Shown here: positions 24,873 through 31,910 of the stretch, piece after piece
Layout of the letters: each line of letters begins with the position of its first letter
Position numbering within the stretch: position 1 is the first letter of the stretch
NCBI GenBank assembly: GCA_019114415.1
Contig: DXFO01000040.1
Coordinates: forward strand, 62,001 to 126,000
DNA from: Candidatus Gemmiger faecavium
Lineage (GTDB): Bacteria; Bacillota; Clostridia; Oscillospirales; Ruminococcaceae
Length of the DNA: 64,000 bases
Reading direction: 5' to 3'
Made by a program: the position numbers and the translations under genes
Notes under the pieces: generated by a model
Told to the model about the DNA's origin: nothing
Databases searched by the model: none
What the model saw: the letters and a program-made list of their open reading frames with translations, nothing else

Positions 24873-24958
24873 GACACTGAACGAAACAGACACGGTGTTC
24901 CTGTCCGCGGCCATGACCCGGCGGCCCCGCACGCAGACAGAGCGGCCGCGTTATTTTT
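24857..24958 (+). ncRNA. possible short regulated transcript or attenuated leader
   Basis: Transcription from the 24822 promoter would meet an intrinsic terminator at 24906-24958 after about 100 bases without passing a good open reading frame. The product could be a small RNA, or an attenuated leader of the DUF3793 gene. No known RNA family was recognised. Confidence 0.3.
24906..24958 (+). terminator. intrinsic terminator between the two palindromes
   Basis: CGCGGCC (24906-24912) pairs with GGCCGCG (24944-24950), followed by TTATTTTTT. An internal GGCGGCC offers an alternative pairing. It lies upstream of the DUF3793 start and downstream of its only clear promoter. Confidence 0.65.
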
Positions 24959-24967
24959 TACCCGAAT

Positions 24968-24983
24968 GTTAGCTTTTGCTAAC
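24968..24983 (+). promoter_or_regulatory. second GTTAGC-N4-GCTAAC palindrome
   Basis: GTTAGCTTTTGCTAAC, perfect in its 6-base arms and equal in spacing to the site at 24857-24872. It lies 71 bases before the DUF3793 start. No clear -10/-35 pair accompanies it. Confidence 0.7.
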
Positions 24984-25054
24984 CGTAAGCCGACCTGCCG
25001 CCCGGGATGTTCTGAACGGCGGCGGGGATGCAAGCTGATCCAAAGGAGGTTTCC

Positions 25055-25594
25055 ATGCTGGAAGAATATCTTGTCGCCCACTGCGCGCCCACCCTGGCAA
25101 ACATCAAGACGGCCAGCCTGTTCCGCTGCCCCTGCCCCGGACCCGGGGAGCTGGAAGCCTGGCGGCAGACGCTGGCGGCCAAGGGGGTGGAACTGACGGT
25201 GCTGCGGTGCGACGGCACCCACGTGCTGGTCTATGTTTATCGCCCGTCCCGGCTGCGGGCCGACCTTTGCCGTCCGGAGGCGGAGCGCCTGCTGCGGCCC
25301 TATGGTTACATCGCCACCGACGAGGAATCGGCCCTGCAGCGCCTGCGGGAACGCCTGTCCGCGGGCGGGGACTTTCCCCATGAGATCGGGGCCTTTCTGG
25401 GCTATCCGCTGGAGGACGTGGCGGGCTACATCCATAACCGGGGGCAGAACTGCCGCTGCATGGGCTGCTGGAAGGTCTACTGCAATGAATGCGAAGCCCG
25501 GCGTACTTTTGCCAAGCTGAAAAAATGCAGTGAAGTCTACGGCCGGCTGTGGCGGCAGGGGCGGACGGTGCCGGAACTGACCGTTGCGGCCTGA
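25055..25594 (+). CDS. DUF3793-family protein
   Basis: A 179-residue soluble protein resembling the DUF3793 family: N-terminal VAHCAPTLANIKTASLFR, FPHEIGAFLGYPLEDVAGYI in the middle, and a Cys-rich tail (NCRCMGCWKVYCNECEA, five cysteines) that could bind metal. Family members in Clostridia often sit near iron-transport or flavodoxin genes, so a role in iron homeostasis is plausible but unproven. The ATG at 25055 has a near-perfect AAAGGAGGT site. The DtxR-box-like palindromes upstream support metal control. It ends at a strong terminator. Confidence 0.8.
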   Translation: MLEEYLVAHCAPTLANIKTASLFRCPCPGPGELEAWRQTLAAKGVELTVLRCDGTHVLVYVYRPSRLRADLCRPEAERLLRPYGYIATDEESALQRLRERLSAGGDFPHEIGAFLGYPLEDVAGYIHNRGQNCRCMGCWKVYCNECEARRTFAKLKKCSEVYGRLWRQGRTVPELTVAA

Positions 25595-25628
25595 ACAGCT
25601 CTGAATATTTGAATATGGTCCATCCGTG

Positions 25629-25682
25629 GGCGGTGCGTCTGTGGGGAAAAACTCCCCGCAGGCGTGCCGCCTTTTGTTTTTT
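25629..25682 (+). terminator. terminator of the DUF3793 gene
   Basis: A long stem: GGCGGTGCGTCTGTGGGG against CCCCGCAGGCGTGCCGCC with a 7-base loop, then TTTTGTTTTTT. Confidence 0.9.
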
Positions 25683-25726
25683 GGCGAAAAGCCGGACACC
25701 GGATACAAATCGGACGAATTTGGCCG

Positions 25727-25732
25727 TATAAT
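25727..25732 (+). promoter_or_regulatory. putative -10 of the regulator-lipoprotein operon
   Basis: TATAAT with only a weak -35 (TACAAA, 25704-25709). About 255 bases separate it from the regulator gene, and most of that is taken by the inverted-repeat element at 25769-25932, which would be in the mRNA leader. Confidence 0.45.
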
Positions 25733-25768
25733 AAAAGTAGAATAGAAAGACGGAGAAAGCGCGAGTGA

Positions 25769-25932
25769 CATAAGAAAACAAAGGTTCTGCAAGAACTGCG
25801 AAGCATCACAAAATCGCTGTATGGCGGCAGATGCAAGGCAGAGGGCTGCAGCACTCCTTGGTGGAATGCAAAGCCCGATAACGCGGCAGATGCCGCCTTG
25901 CAGTTAGAATTTTGCGGCTTTGTTTTCTTATG
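25769..25932. mobile_element. MITE-like element with perfect 15-bp terminal inverted repeats
   Basis: CATAAGAAAACAAAG (25769-25783) is repeated perfectly inverted at 25918-25932. The 134-base interior has no open reading frame of note and carries imperfect internal complementarity, including GCGGCAGATGC at two places. If the outer TA pairs are target duplications, this fits an IS630/mariner-type miniature element, but that is inference. It lies between the -10 and the regulator gene. Confidence 0.55.
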
Positions 25933-25988
25933 GAACCGCGCAGAAGATCCCGGTGTATTCACCCGGGGCGGCAAAGGAGCGCAAGGCC

Positions 25989-26654
25989 ATGAAACCTATC
26001 CTCATTGTGGATGACGAGGAAGCCATCGTCAGCCTGATCAAGCGGACGCTGACAGGGGCGGGATACCCCTGCGTCGCCGTGACCAGCGGCATGGAGGCGG
26101 CGGACCTGCTGGAAGAAAAGCATTTTGACCTTGTGGTGCTGGACGTCATGATGCCGGAAGTGGACGGCTACGATCTGCTGCGCTATATCCTGCCCACCGG
26201 CACCCCCACCATCTTTCTGACGGCAAAAGGCACCCTGTCCGACCGGGTGCGGGGCTTGCAGATGGGGGCGGACGACTATATCGTCAAGCCCTTTGAGCCT
26301 GCCGAGCTGGTTGCCCGGGTGGAGAGCGTGCTGCGCCGGGCGGGGCGCGGCACGGTGAGCTTTTCCGCCTGGGACGTGAAGGTGGACACCGCCGCCTGCC
26401 GGGTGACCAAAGGGGGCGAGCCGGTGGCCCTGACCCCCAAGGAATACGACCTGCTCATGCTGCTGCTGCGCAACCGGGGCAGCGTGCTCTACCGGGATTA
26501 TCTGTACGAGACGGTCTGGGGGGAGGAAGAAATGCTGGACAACACCCGAACCCTGGACACCCACATCCAGCGCCTGCGCAAAAAGCTGGGCTGGGAGAAC
26601 AGGATCACCACCGTCCACCGCGTTGGTTATCGATTGGAGGCGGAAGAAGGATGA
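25989..26654 (+). CDS. OmpR-family response regulator of the lipoprotein operon
   Basis: A 221-residue regulator: receiver domain with D8/D9, phosphoacceptor D52, T78 and K100, and a C-terminal winged helix (about 128-218; DTHIQRLRKKLG and VHRVGYRLE). The start at 25989 has AAAGGAG upstream; the longer in-frame reading begins inside the inverted-repeat element. Its stop overlaps the first lipoprotein start by 4 bases. Its likely kinase is encoded two genes downstream (29555-31021). Targets are unknown; autoregulation of this operon is the simplest idea. Confidence 0.92.
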   Translation: MKPILIVDDEEAIVSLIKRTLTGAGYPCVAVTSGMEAADLLEEKHFDLVVLDVMMPEVDGYDLLRYILPTGTPTIFLTAKGTLSDRVRGLQMGADDYIVKPFEPAELVARVESVLRRAGRGTVSFSAWDVKVDTAACRVTKGGEPVALTPKEYDLLMLLLRNRGSVLYRDYLYETVWGEEEMLDNTRTLDTHIQRLRKKLGWENRITTVHRVGYRLEAEEG

Positions 26655-28069
26655 AACGGTTTGCCATTCCCAAGCTGGCCCTGCCCATGGCCCTGCTGTT
26701 TGCCCTGTGTGCCTGCACTGCCGCGAACTCCGGGAGTGTCCCGGCACAGACGGACGCGCCCTCCTCCGCCGCGGACCCGGCGACCGGGGAGGACACGGCC
26801 CAGGCGTCCTCCGGGGAGCAGGAGGTTCCGGTAGGCTCTCTGCACATGGTCTGGGCGGGCAGCGATGTCCCCAGTGCTGCCGGCGGACAGCTGTACGAGA
26901 CGGCTTCCACCTATCTCTATGACCCCCGGTGCCTCACCGCCGTGGACCTGGAGACCGGAGTGCAGCAGATGCTGTGCACCAAGACCGGCTGCACCCATGA
27001 CAACCCTGACTGTGAAGCCTGGATCTGTGAGGCGGGGCTGAGCCTGGCCCAGTGCGGCGCTTTTGCGGAGGACGGCAAACTGTACCGCGTCTATGCCACC
27101 GACCCGCACCACGGCATGGGCGGGGCGCTGCTCTCCGGTGTGGAGGTCAGCAGTCTGGACGGCAGCAACAGTACCCTGCTGTGTGAGGATTTTGTCCCCA
27201 ACGGCAGCTGCATCGACATCACCTGGCTGGCGGATGACGGGTATCTGTATGCCTGTATCCAGTCCAATCCCGCGGTGAACGAGGAGGGGGAGACCAGAAA
27301 TCAGTTCACGGTAGAGCGTATCCCCAAAACGCCCGGAAGCACGGCGGAACTGCTCTACCAGTGGCAGAGCACCCGCGCCGACAACATGGCCGAGAGCCTG
27401 CAGGCGGCGGGCGTCAGCCACGGGCAGCTGCTGGTGATGCTGACCGAGCCTCCCGCCGAACACACCGGCAGCCTGGCCGGGGACTATGCCGCCAGCACCA
27501 CGACCCTGCGCGTCCTGGACCTGGAAACCCGCACCCTGGGGGAACCCCTGGACTGCTGGACCGGGGACGGCGGGGACCTTTCCCTGCGGCAGATATACAA
27601 CGGTCTGCTGTGGACCATCGACGGGGAAGGCACGCTCACCGCCGCAGACCCCATCACCGGGGATACGGTGGAAAACTGCCCCGGACTCTGGCCGGAGGAA
27701 ATGGAGCCCAGGGGCATCTTCGGGCTGTACGGCCGCCGCCTGGTGGTGGACGGCTATGACCGGGCAAACGACCTGGAACACCGGTACGTCTTTGATCTGG
27801 ATACCGGCACGATGCAGCGGGAACTGCCCGCCACCTGGTACAAGGAGGCCAACCAGCCCCGCCTGCCCTCCCTTATGGCCGACGACGGGGAACACCTGAT
27901 GCTCAAGGTGGAGGAACGACCCGTCACCCGCACCACAGTGGGACAGGACGGCGTAGTGATGGAGTATCCCTCCAGCGACTCGGTCTATGCGGTCATCCCG
28001 GCGGAGGACTACCTGGACGGCAGCGAGGACTGGACCACCTGTACCCTGCTGCCCACTGAGGAAAACTGA
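26651..28069 (+). CDS. lipoprotein A of the three-lipoprotein sensory operon
   Basis: A 472-residue exported lipoprotein: basic start, hydrophobic core, lipobox LCAC with acylated C22, then an Ala/Ser/Pro linker. At about residues 109-124 it has the motif C-x3-GC-x-H-x3-DC-x2-W (CTKTGCTHDNPDCEAW), shared at the same place by the two other lipoproteins of the operon. The rest is beta-rich with repeated short segments such as VLDLETRTLGEPLD and YVFDLDTGTMQREL, suggestive of a beta-propeller. No catalytic motif was recognised. It starts within the regulator stop codon. Possibly a ligand sensor feeding the kinase; this is inference. Confidence 0.8.
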   Translation: MKRFAIPKLALPMALLFALCACTAANSGSVPAQTDAPSSAADPATGEDTAQASSGEQEVPVGSLHMVWAGSDVPSAAGGQLYETASTYLYDPRCLTAVDLETGVQQMLCTKTGCTHDNPDCEAWICEAGLSLAQCGAFAEDGKLYRVYATDPHHGMGGALLSGVEVSSLDGSNSTLLCEDFVPNGSCIDITWLADDGYLYACIQSNPAVNEEGETRNQFTVERIPKTPGSTAELLYQWQSTRADNMAESLQAAGVSHGQLLVMLTEPPAEHTGSLAGDYAASTTTLRVLDLETRTLGEPLDCWTGDGGDLSLRQIYNGLLWTIDGEGTLTAADPITGDTVENCPGLWPEEMEPRGIFGLYGRRLVVDGYDRANDLEHRYVFDLDTGTMQRELPATWYKEANQPRLPSLMADDGEHLMLKVEERPVTRTTVGQDGVVMEYPSSDSVYAVIPAEDYLDGSEDWTTCTLLPTEEN

Positions 28070-28165
28070 CGCAAAAAACATACATTCTGGTGACAATGCG
28101 GAGGAATTTCCGCCGCAGTGCCGACACATCCGCCCGGTAAGATAGCATCAAAGGAGGGAACCCGG

Positions 28166-29524
28166 ATGAAAAGACGACCTTTGTACATGCTCCGCGCCCT
28201 GGGGGCCGCGGCATTGGCCGGGGGATTCTGCCTGACGGCGCTGGCGGGTTGCGCCCCCGGGGCACAGCAGTCCCCGCCGCCTGCAAGCTCTGAAACTGCC
28301 GGGACAGGAGGCGGATCCCAGCCCACCCCTGCGGCCGAAACAGGGGAGGTGCGTATCCTGACGGGCGGCGGCGTCCACGCCGGCGGGGGAGAGGATGGCT
28401 TTTACCTGCCCCAGGTCATGGGGGACGGGGTATTCGGCACGGTGGTGGATACCGGGACCGGCCAGCAGCGGGTTTTGTGCTCTTTGCCCGGCTGTGACCA
28501 CACCGGTCCCGACTGCGAGGGCTGGATGTGCAGCGCGGAACCCCTGGGAGAGCAGGCTGCCGACAGCTGCGCCCTCCTGTGCGACGGCGACGCTTTGCTC
28601 TGGCTGGTCTTTGACGACCCGGTGACTGAAAATCAGAGCTATGCCGACATCAGCGCCCTGGACGGCACTGGCCGCACCCGGCTGGCCGATACCCTGGAAG
28701 GCAGTTGCCCGGCCTGGTCCAACTGGCCCAACGGCTTCTTTACCGACGGGTCGGACTACTACTTCCTCACCTCCCGGGACGGAGCGGACGCGGTTTTGAG
28801 CCGCCTGGACCCCGAGAGCGGCGAGACCACCCTGACGGAACTTCCCGGCGGCAGCCCCGGCACCCTCATAGGTACCGATGGCGGGGCTGTCCTGTTCTGG
28901 CAGCAGGAGGAGGATCTGGGCCGCCTGCTTGCCCTGGAGCTGGCTGAGGCCCGGGTGACCCAACGGGACAGCTGGCTCAACCAAACGCCCGGCGTTTTGG
29001 GAGCGGCAGCCGCCGACGGAACGCTGTACGCAGCGGCGGAGCAGGAGGGAAAAACGGTGCTGCTGGCGGGCCCGGAGGAAGATTCCCCCACAGTGCTGGC
29101 CGAACTGTCCGCCACCTCCGATGGCGCCCAGGCCGTGGCCGCCTCCCTGAAAGGACCCTTTGACGGCTGCCTGATGATCGATCTGTATTACCCCAACATG
29201 GCCGACGGGGCATCCGCTCCCGCCCGGCGCTGCGGGGTGGAGCTGGATACCGGGAACTGCCATCCGCTGGAAAACACCTGGCAGACCGATGCCTCCCCCG
29301 AACCGGCGCTGCTTCTTGCCGCCGGGGAGGACACCCTGTGGCTGGCCATGACCCACAGCCCGGCGGGCAGCGTCACGGTGGACGACCAGGGCCGTCCCTC
29401 CCGCAATGAGGGCAGTACCGCACAGACGGTGCTGGCCGACGCCGGGGAATACCTGACCGGCAGTACCGAGACCCGCCCCGTCACCATGCTGACGGAGACG
29501 TTTACCGCTCACATCCCCCACTGA
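28166..29524 (+). CDS. lipoprotein B of the three-lipoprotein sensory operon
   Basis: A 452-residue lipoprotein with lipobox LAGC (C29) and a Ser/Gly/Pro-rich tether. The paralogue motif appears as CSLPGCDHTGPDCEGW near residue 105, after a GTVVDTGTGQQRVL strand equivalent to that of lipoprotein A. The body carries propeller-like turns (RLDPESGETTLTEL, GVELDTGNCHPLE). The ATG at 28166 has AAAGGAGGG; an in-frame ATG at 28118 lacks a site. It lies 96 bases after lipoprotein A and 30 before the kinase. Confidence 0.8.
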   Translation: MKRRPLYMLRALGAAALAGGFCLTALAGCAPGAQQSPPPASSETAGTGGGSQPTPAAETGEVRILTGGGVHAGGGEDGFYLPQVMGDGVFGTVVDTGTGQQRVLCSLPGCDHTGPDCEGWMCSAEPLGEQAADSCALLCDGDALLWLVFDDPVTENQSYADISALDGTGRTRLADTLEGSCPAWSNWPNGFFTDGSDYYFLTSRDGADAVLSRLDPESGETTLTELPGGSPGTLIGTDGGAVLFWQQEEDLGRLLALELAEARVTQRDSWLNQTPGVLGAAAADGTLYAAAEQEGKTVLLAGPEEDSPTVLAELSATSDGAQAVAASLKGPFDGCLMIDLYYPNMADGASAPARRCGVELDTGNCHPLENTWQTDASPEPALLLAAGEDTLWLAMTHSPAGSVTVDDQGRPSRNEGSTAQTVLADAGEYLTGSTETRPVTMLTETFTAHIPH

Positions 29525-29554
29525 CCCCAACCTGCAGGAAAGGAGTGCCAGGGC

Positions 29555-31021
29555 ATGAAGTTTTCCACCAAACTGAGCCTGAGCTTTGCGGCGCTGCTGG
29601 CTGCCGCCCTGTGTGCGGTGGGCCTTGCCATGGTGGGCCGCAGCTTTGCCGACAGCCTTGCCTCGGCGGAGCGGACCTTCGGCACCCAGCAGTACACCGA
29701 AAAATATACCATTGAGAGCACCATCCTGACTCAGACGGGGACCTCCGGCACGGCGGTCTACACCACCTCCGCCATGAGCGGGGCAGTGCAGAGTTTTGCC
29801 GAACAGACCCCCGGCAGCCGCATGGCCCTGTATCTGGACGGGCGCAACAGCGTCTATTCCAACCTGCCCCGGGGCATTTCCCGCACCCGCCAGCTGGACG
29901 CCCTGGAAGCCGGCACAGGGGAAAGCACCCTGGTGCATGCCGACGGGGCGGACTGGCTGCTTCTGACCGTGCCGCTCAATGTCCCCGGGGTGGATGCGGT
30001 GCTTCTCAGCGCTTACGATGTGACCAGTGTCTTTGCCAGCCGGGACGCCCAGCTTGCCGCCTGGTTCGTGGCGGCGGTGCTGGTATTGGCTGCGGGCACC
30101 GCTGCGGCGGGGGCGGTCAGCCGGTCGCTGACCCGCCCGCTGACCCGGCTGCAAAGTGCCAGCAGCCGCATTGCGGCGGGGGACTACACCCAGCGCACCC
30201 AAGTGGAGACCGACGACGAGATCGGCGCCCTCAGCCATAGCTTTGACGAGATGGCCGGGGCGGTGGAAAGCCGCGTGGCCGCTTTGGACCAAAACGTCCG
30301 CCAGCAGAAGGATTTTATCGCGGCCTTTACCCACGAGATCAAGACCCCCATGACCAGCATGCTGGGCTATGCCGATCTGATGCGCGCCCGCCCCCAGAGT
30401 GCCGAGACCCAGCGGGAGGCCGCCGGTTATATCTTCCGGGAGACCCACCGGCTGGAGGAACTCAGCCGTAAGCTGCTGGCCCTGATGGGGCTGGAAAATC
30501 TCTCCGATGGGGAGAAAAGCGCCATTGAAAAGACCCCGGTCTCCGACCGGGCCCTCTTTGCCCGGCTGGAACGGGGCCTGGCCTCGGCGCAGCAGCCGGA
30601 GATCCCGGTCAGCTGGCAGCCGGGAGACTGCACCGTGCTGGCCGACGCCGCCCTGCTGGACGACCTTCTGCGCAATCTCATCCTCAACGCCCGGCGGGCC
30701 TGTGCGGGCAAAGCCGACGGCCGGGTGACGGTCTCCTGCCGGGCGGAGGGAGATACCGCCGTGTTTGCCGTGCAGGACAACGGCTGTGGTATCCCGAAGG
30801 AGGACCTGCCCCGGGTGACCGAACCCTTTTACATGGTGGACAAGTCCCGCGCCCGGGCCGGGGGCGGCAGCGGCATTGGACTGACGCTCTGCCGCCGCAT
30901 TGCCGAACTCCACGGCAGCCGCCTGGAATTTGAGAGCACGGTGGGGCAGGGGACCACGGTGTCCCTGCGCCTGCCCCTGGCTCCCCCACCCCGAAAGGAG
31001 GACGACCATGAATCTGCGTGA
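29555..31021 (+). CDS. membrane sensor histidine kinase of the lipoprotein operon
   Basis: A 488-residue kinase: first helix about 9-28, an extracytoplasmic domain of about 135 residues (30-165), second helix about 167-188, HAMP (about 189-242), HisKA with H260 in FTHEIKTPMTSML, and an ATPase domain with the N box (LLRNLILNARRA) and G boxes (DNGCGIPKEDLP, GGGSGIGLTL). The large outer domain could contact the lipoproteins encoded on both sides. It probably phosphorylates the regulator at 25989. Its last 14 bases overlap the next gene. Confidence 0.92.
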   Translation: MKFSTKLSLSFAALLAAALCAVGLAMVGRSFADSLASAERTFGTQQYTEKYTIESTILTQTGTSGTAVYTTSAMSGAVQSFAEQTPGSRMALYLDGRNSVYSNLPRGISRTRQLDALEAGTGESTLVHADGADWLLLTVPLNVPGVDAVLLSAYDVTSVFASRDAQLAAWFVAAVLVLAAGTAAAGAVSRSLTRPLTRLQSASSRIAAGDYTQRTQVETDDEIGALSHSFDEMAGAVESRVAALDQNVRQQKDFIAAFTHEIKTPMTSMLGYADLMRARPQSAETQREAAGYIFRETHRLEELSRKLLALMGLENLSDGEKSAIEKTPVSDRALFARLERGLASAQQPEIPVSWQPGDCTVLADAALLDDLLRNLILNARRACAGKADGRVTVSCRAEGDTAVFAVQDNGCGIPKEDLPRVTEPFYMVDKSRARAGGGSGIGLTLCRRIAELHGSRLEFESTVGQGTTVSLRLPLAPPPRKEDDHESA

Positions 31022-31910
31022 TCTGAAACCGGTCCGCCGGTTTATGGCGCTGGGGGTCAGGACCCGCCGCACGGTCCTGGTATGTGCTGCGGCGGTGGCG
31101 ATCTGCCTGGTGCTGCCCTTTGGCGTGTTTGCCGCATGGGACGCCCTTTTGCTGGGCGGCGGCCGCGCCCGGCCCCAGCCGGAGGGGGTACAGCCCCTGT
31201 CCGATGCCGGGCGGCAGAACGACACCGCCTGCATCCTGTATAACTGTGCGCACCTTTTGGGCGTCGACCCGGCCCGGGCCGATGTGTATGAGGGCTGGAC
31301 CGAACAGCCCCTGGATGCCGCCGGTCTTGCCCAGGCCAGGAGCCGCTGCCGCACGGTGGTGGCCCGGGCAGAGGAACTGGGCCTTATGCCCCTATGGCAG
31401 GCGGAACAGATCGGGCGGCTTTTGGACGCCCCCGACTGCGCCCTGACTGCCGTTACCGCGCCGGGCGGGCTGACCAACTATTCTCTGGCGTACAACGATG
31501 AGCCGGTCTCCACACCGGAGACCGCCGCCACGCCCGAGACTGCCGCCACCCCGGAAACCGCCACTATCCCGGAGACCGCTGTAACGTCCGGGTATTGCTG
31601 GCTTTCCGTAACGCTGACGGCGGACGGCACGCCGCTGGCGTTCCAATGGCAGGACAGCAGCCTGCCCTGGAACGTGGAGACTCCGGCGGAAGCGCTGGAG
31701 GAAGCGCTGACCCTGATGGGGACGGAAAGCTTTGACGACTGGCAGCGCCTGGACTGGTCCGAACGCCTGCCCGACGCGGGGCAGTGTGCCTACTCGCCCC
31801 AGGCGCAGCTGTATGTCAGCGTCAACTTCAGCGGCGGGCTGAACATCACCGCCGCCAGCATGACGCAGCAGGAATTTGACGGCATTTACGGGGAGGAGGA
31901 TTCCCAATGA
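31008..31910 (+). CDS. single-span membrane protein with PETAAT repeats, unknown function
   Basis: A 300-residue protein: cytoplasmic basic start (MNLRDLKPVRRF), one helix (about 22-44), then an extracytoplasmic domain. About residues 167-191 hold four imperfect PETA-T repeats (PETAATPETAAT...), a probable flexible or wall-spanning spacer, between two globular parts. The second part (GYCWLSVTLTADGTPLAFQWQDSS) resembles no family I can name. The ATG at 31008 has AAAGGAGG and lies inside the kinase 3' end; its stop overlaps lipoprotein C. Position suggests it is a structural or signalling partner in the same sensory complex. Confidence 0.65.
   Translation: MNLRDLKPVRRFMALGVRTRRTVLVCAAAVAICLVLPFGVFAAWDALLLGGGRARPQPEGVQPLSDAGRQNDTACILYNCAHLLGVDPARADVYEGWTEQPLDAAGLAQARSRCRTVVARAEELGLMPLWQAEQIGRLLDAPDCALTAVTAPGGLTNYSLAYNDEPVSTPETAATPETAATPETATIPETAVTSGYCWLSVTLTADGTPLAFQWQDSSLPWNVETPAEALEEALTLMGTESFDDWQRLDWSERLPDAGQCAYSPQAQLYVSVNFSGGLNITAASMTQQEFDGIYGEEDSQ

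Noticed and set aside
25769..25932. the inverted repeats as a transcription terminator
   Set aside because: The arms are 134 bases apart and A/T-rich, unlike an intrinsic terminator; a proper one already ends the preceding gene at 25629-25682.
28148..31477. 1109-codon open frame on the minus strand
   Set aside because: It lies antisense to lipoprotein B, the kinase and the membrane protein, has no domain-like sequence and no ribosome site. It follows from the strong G/C third-position bias of the real genes.
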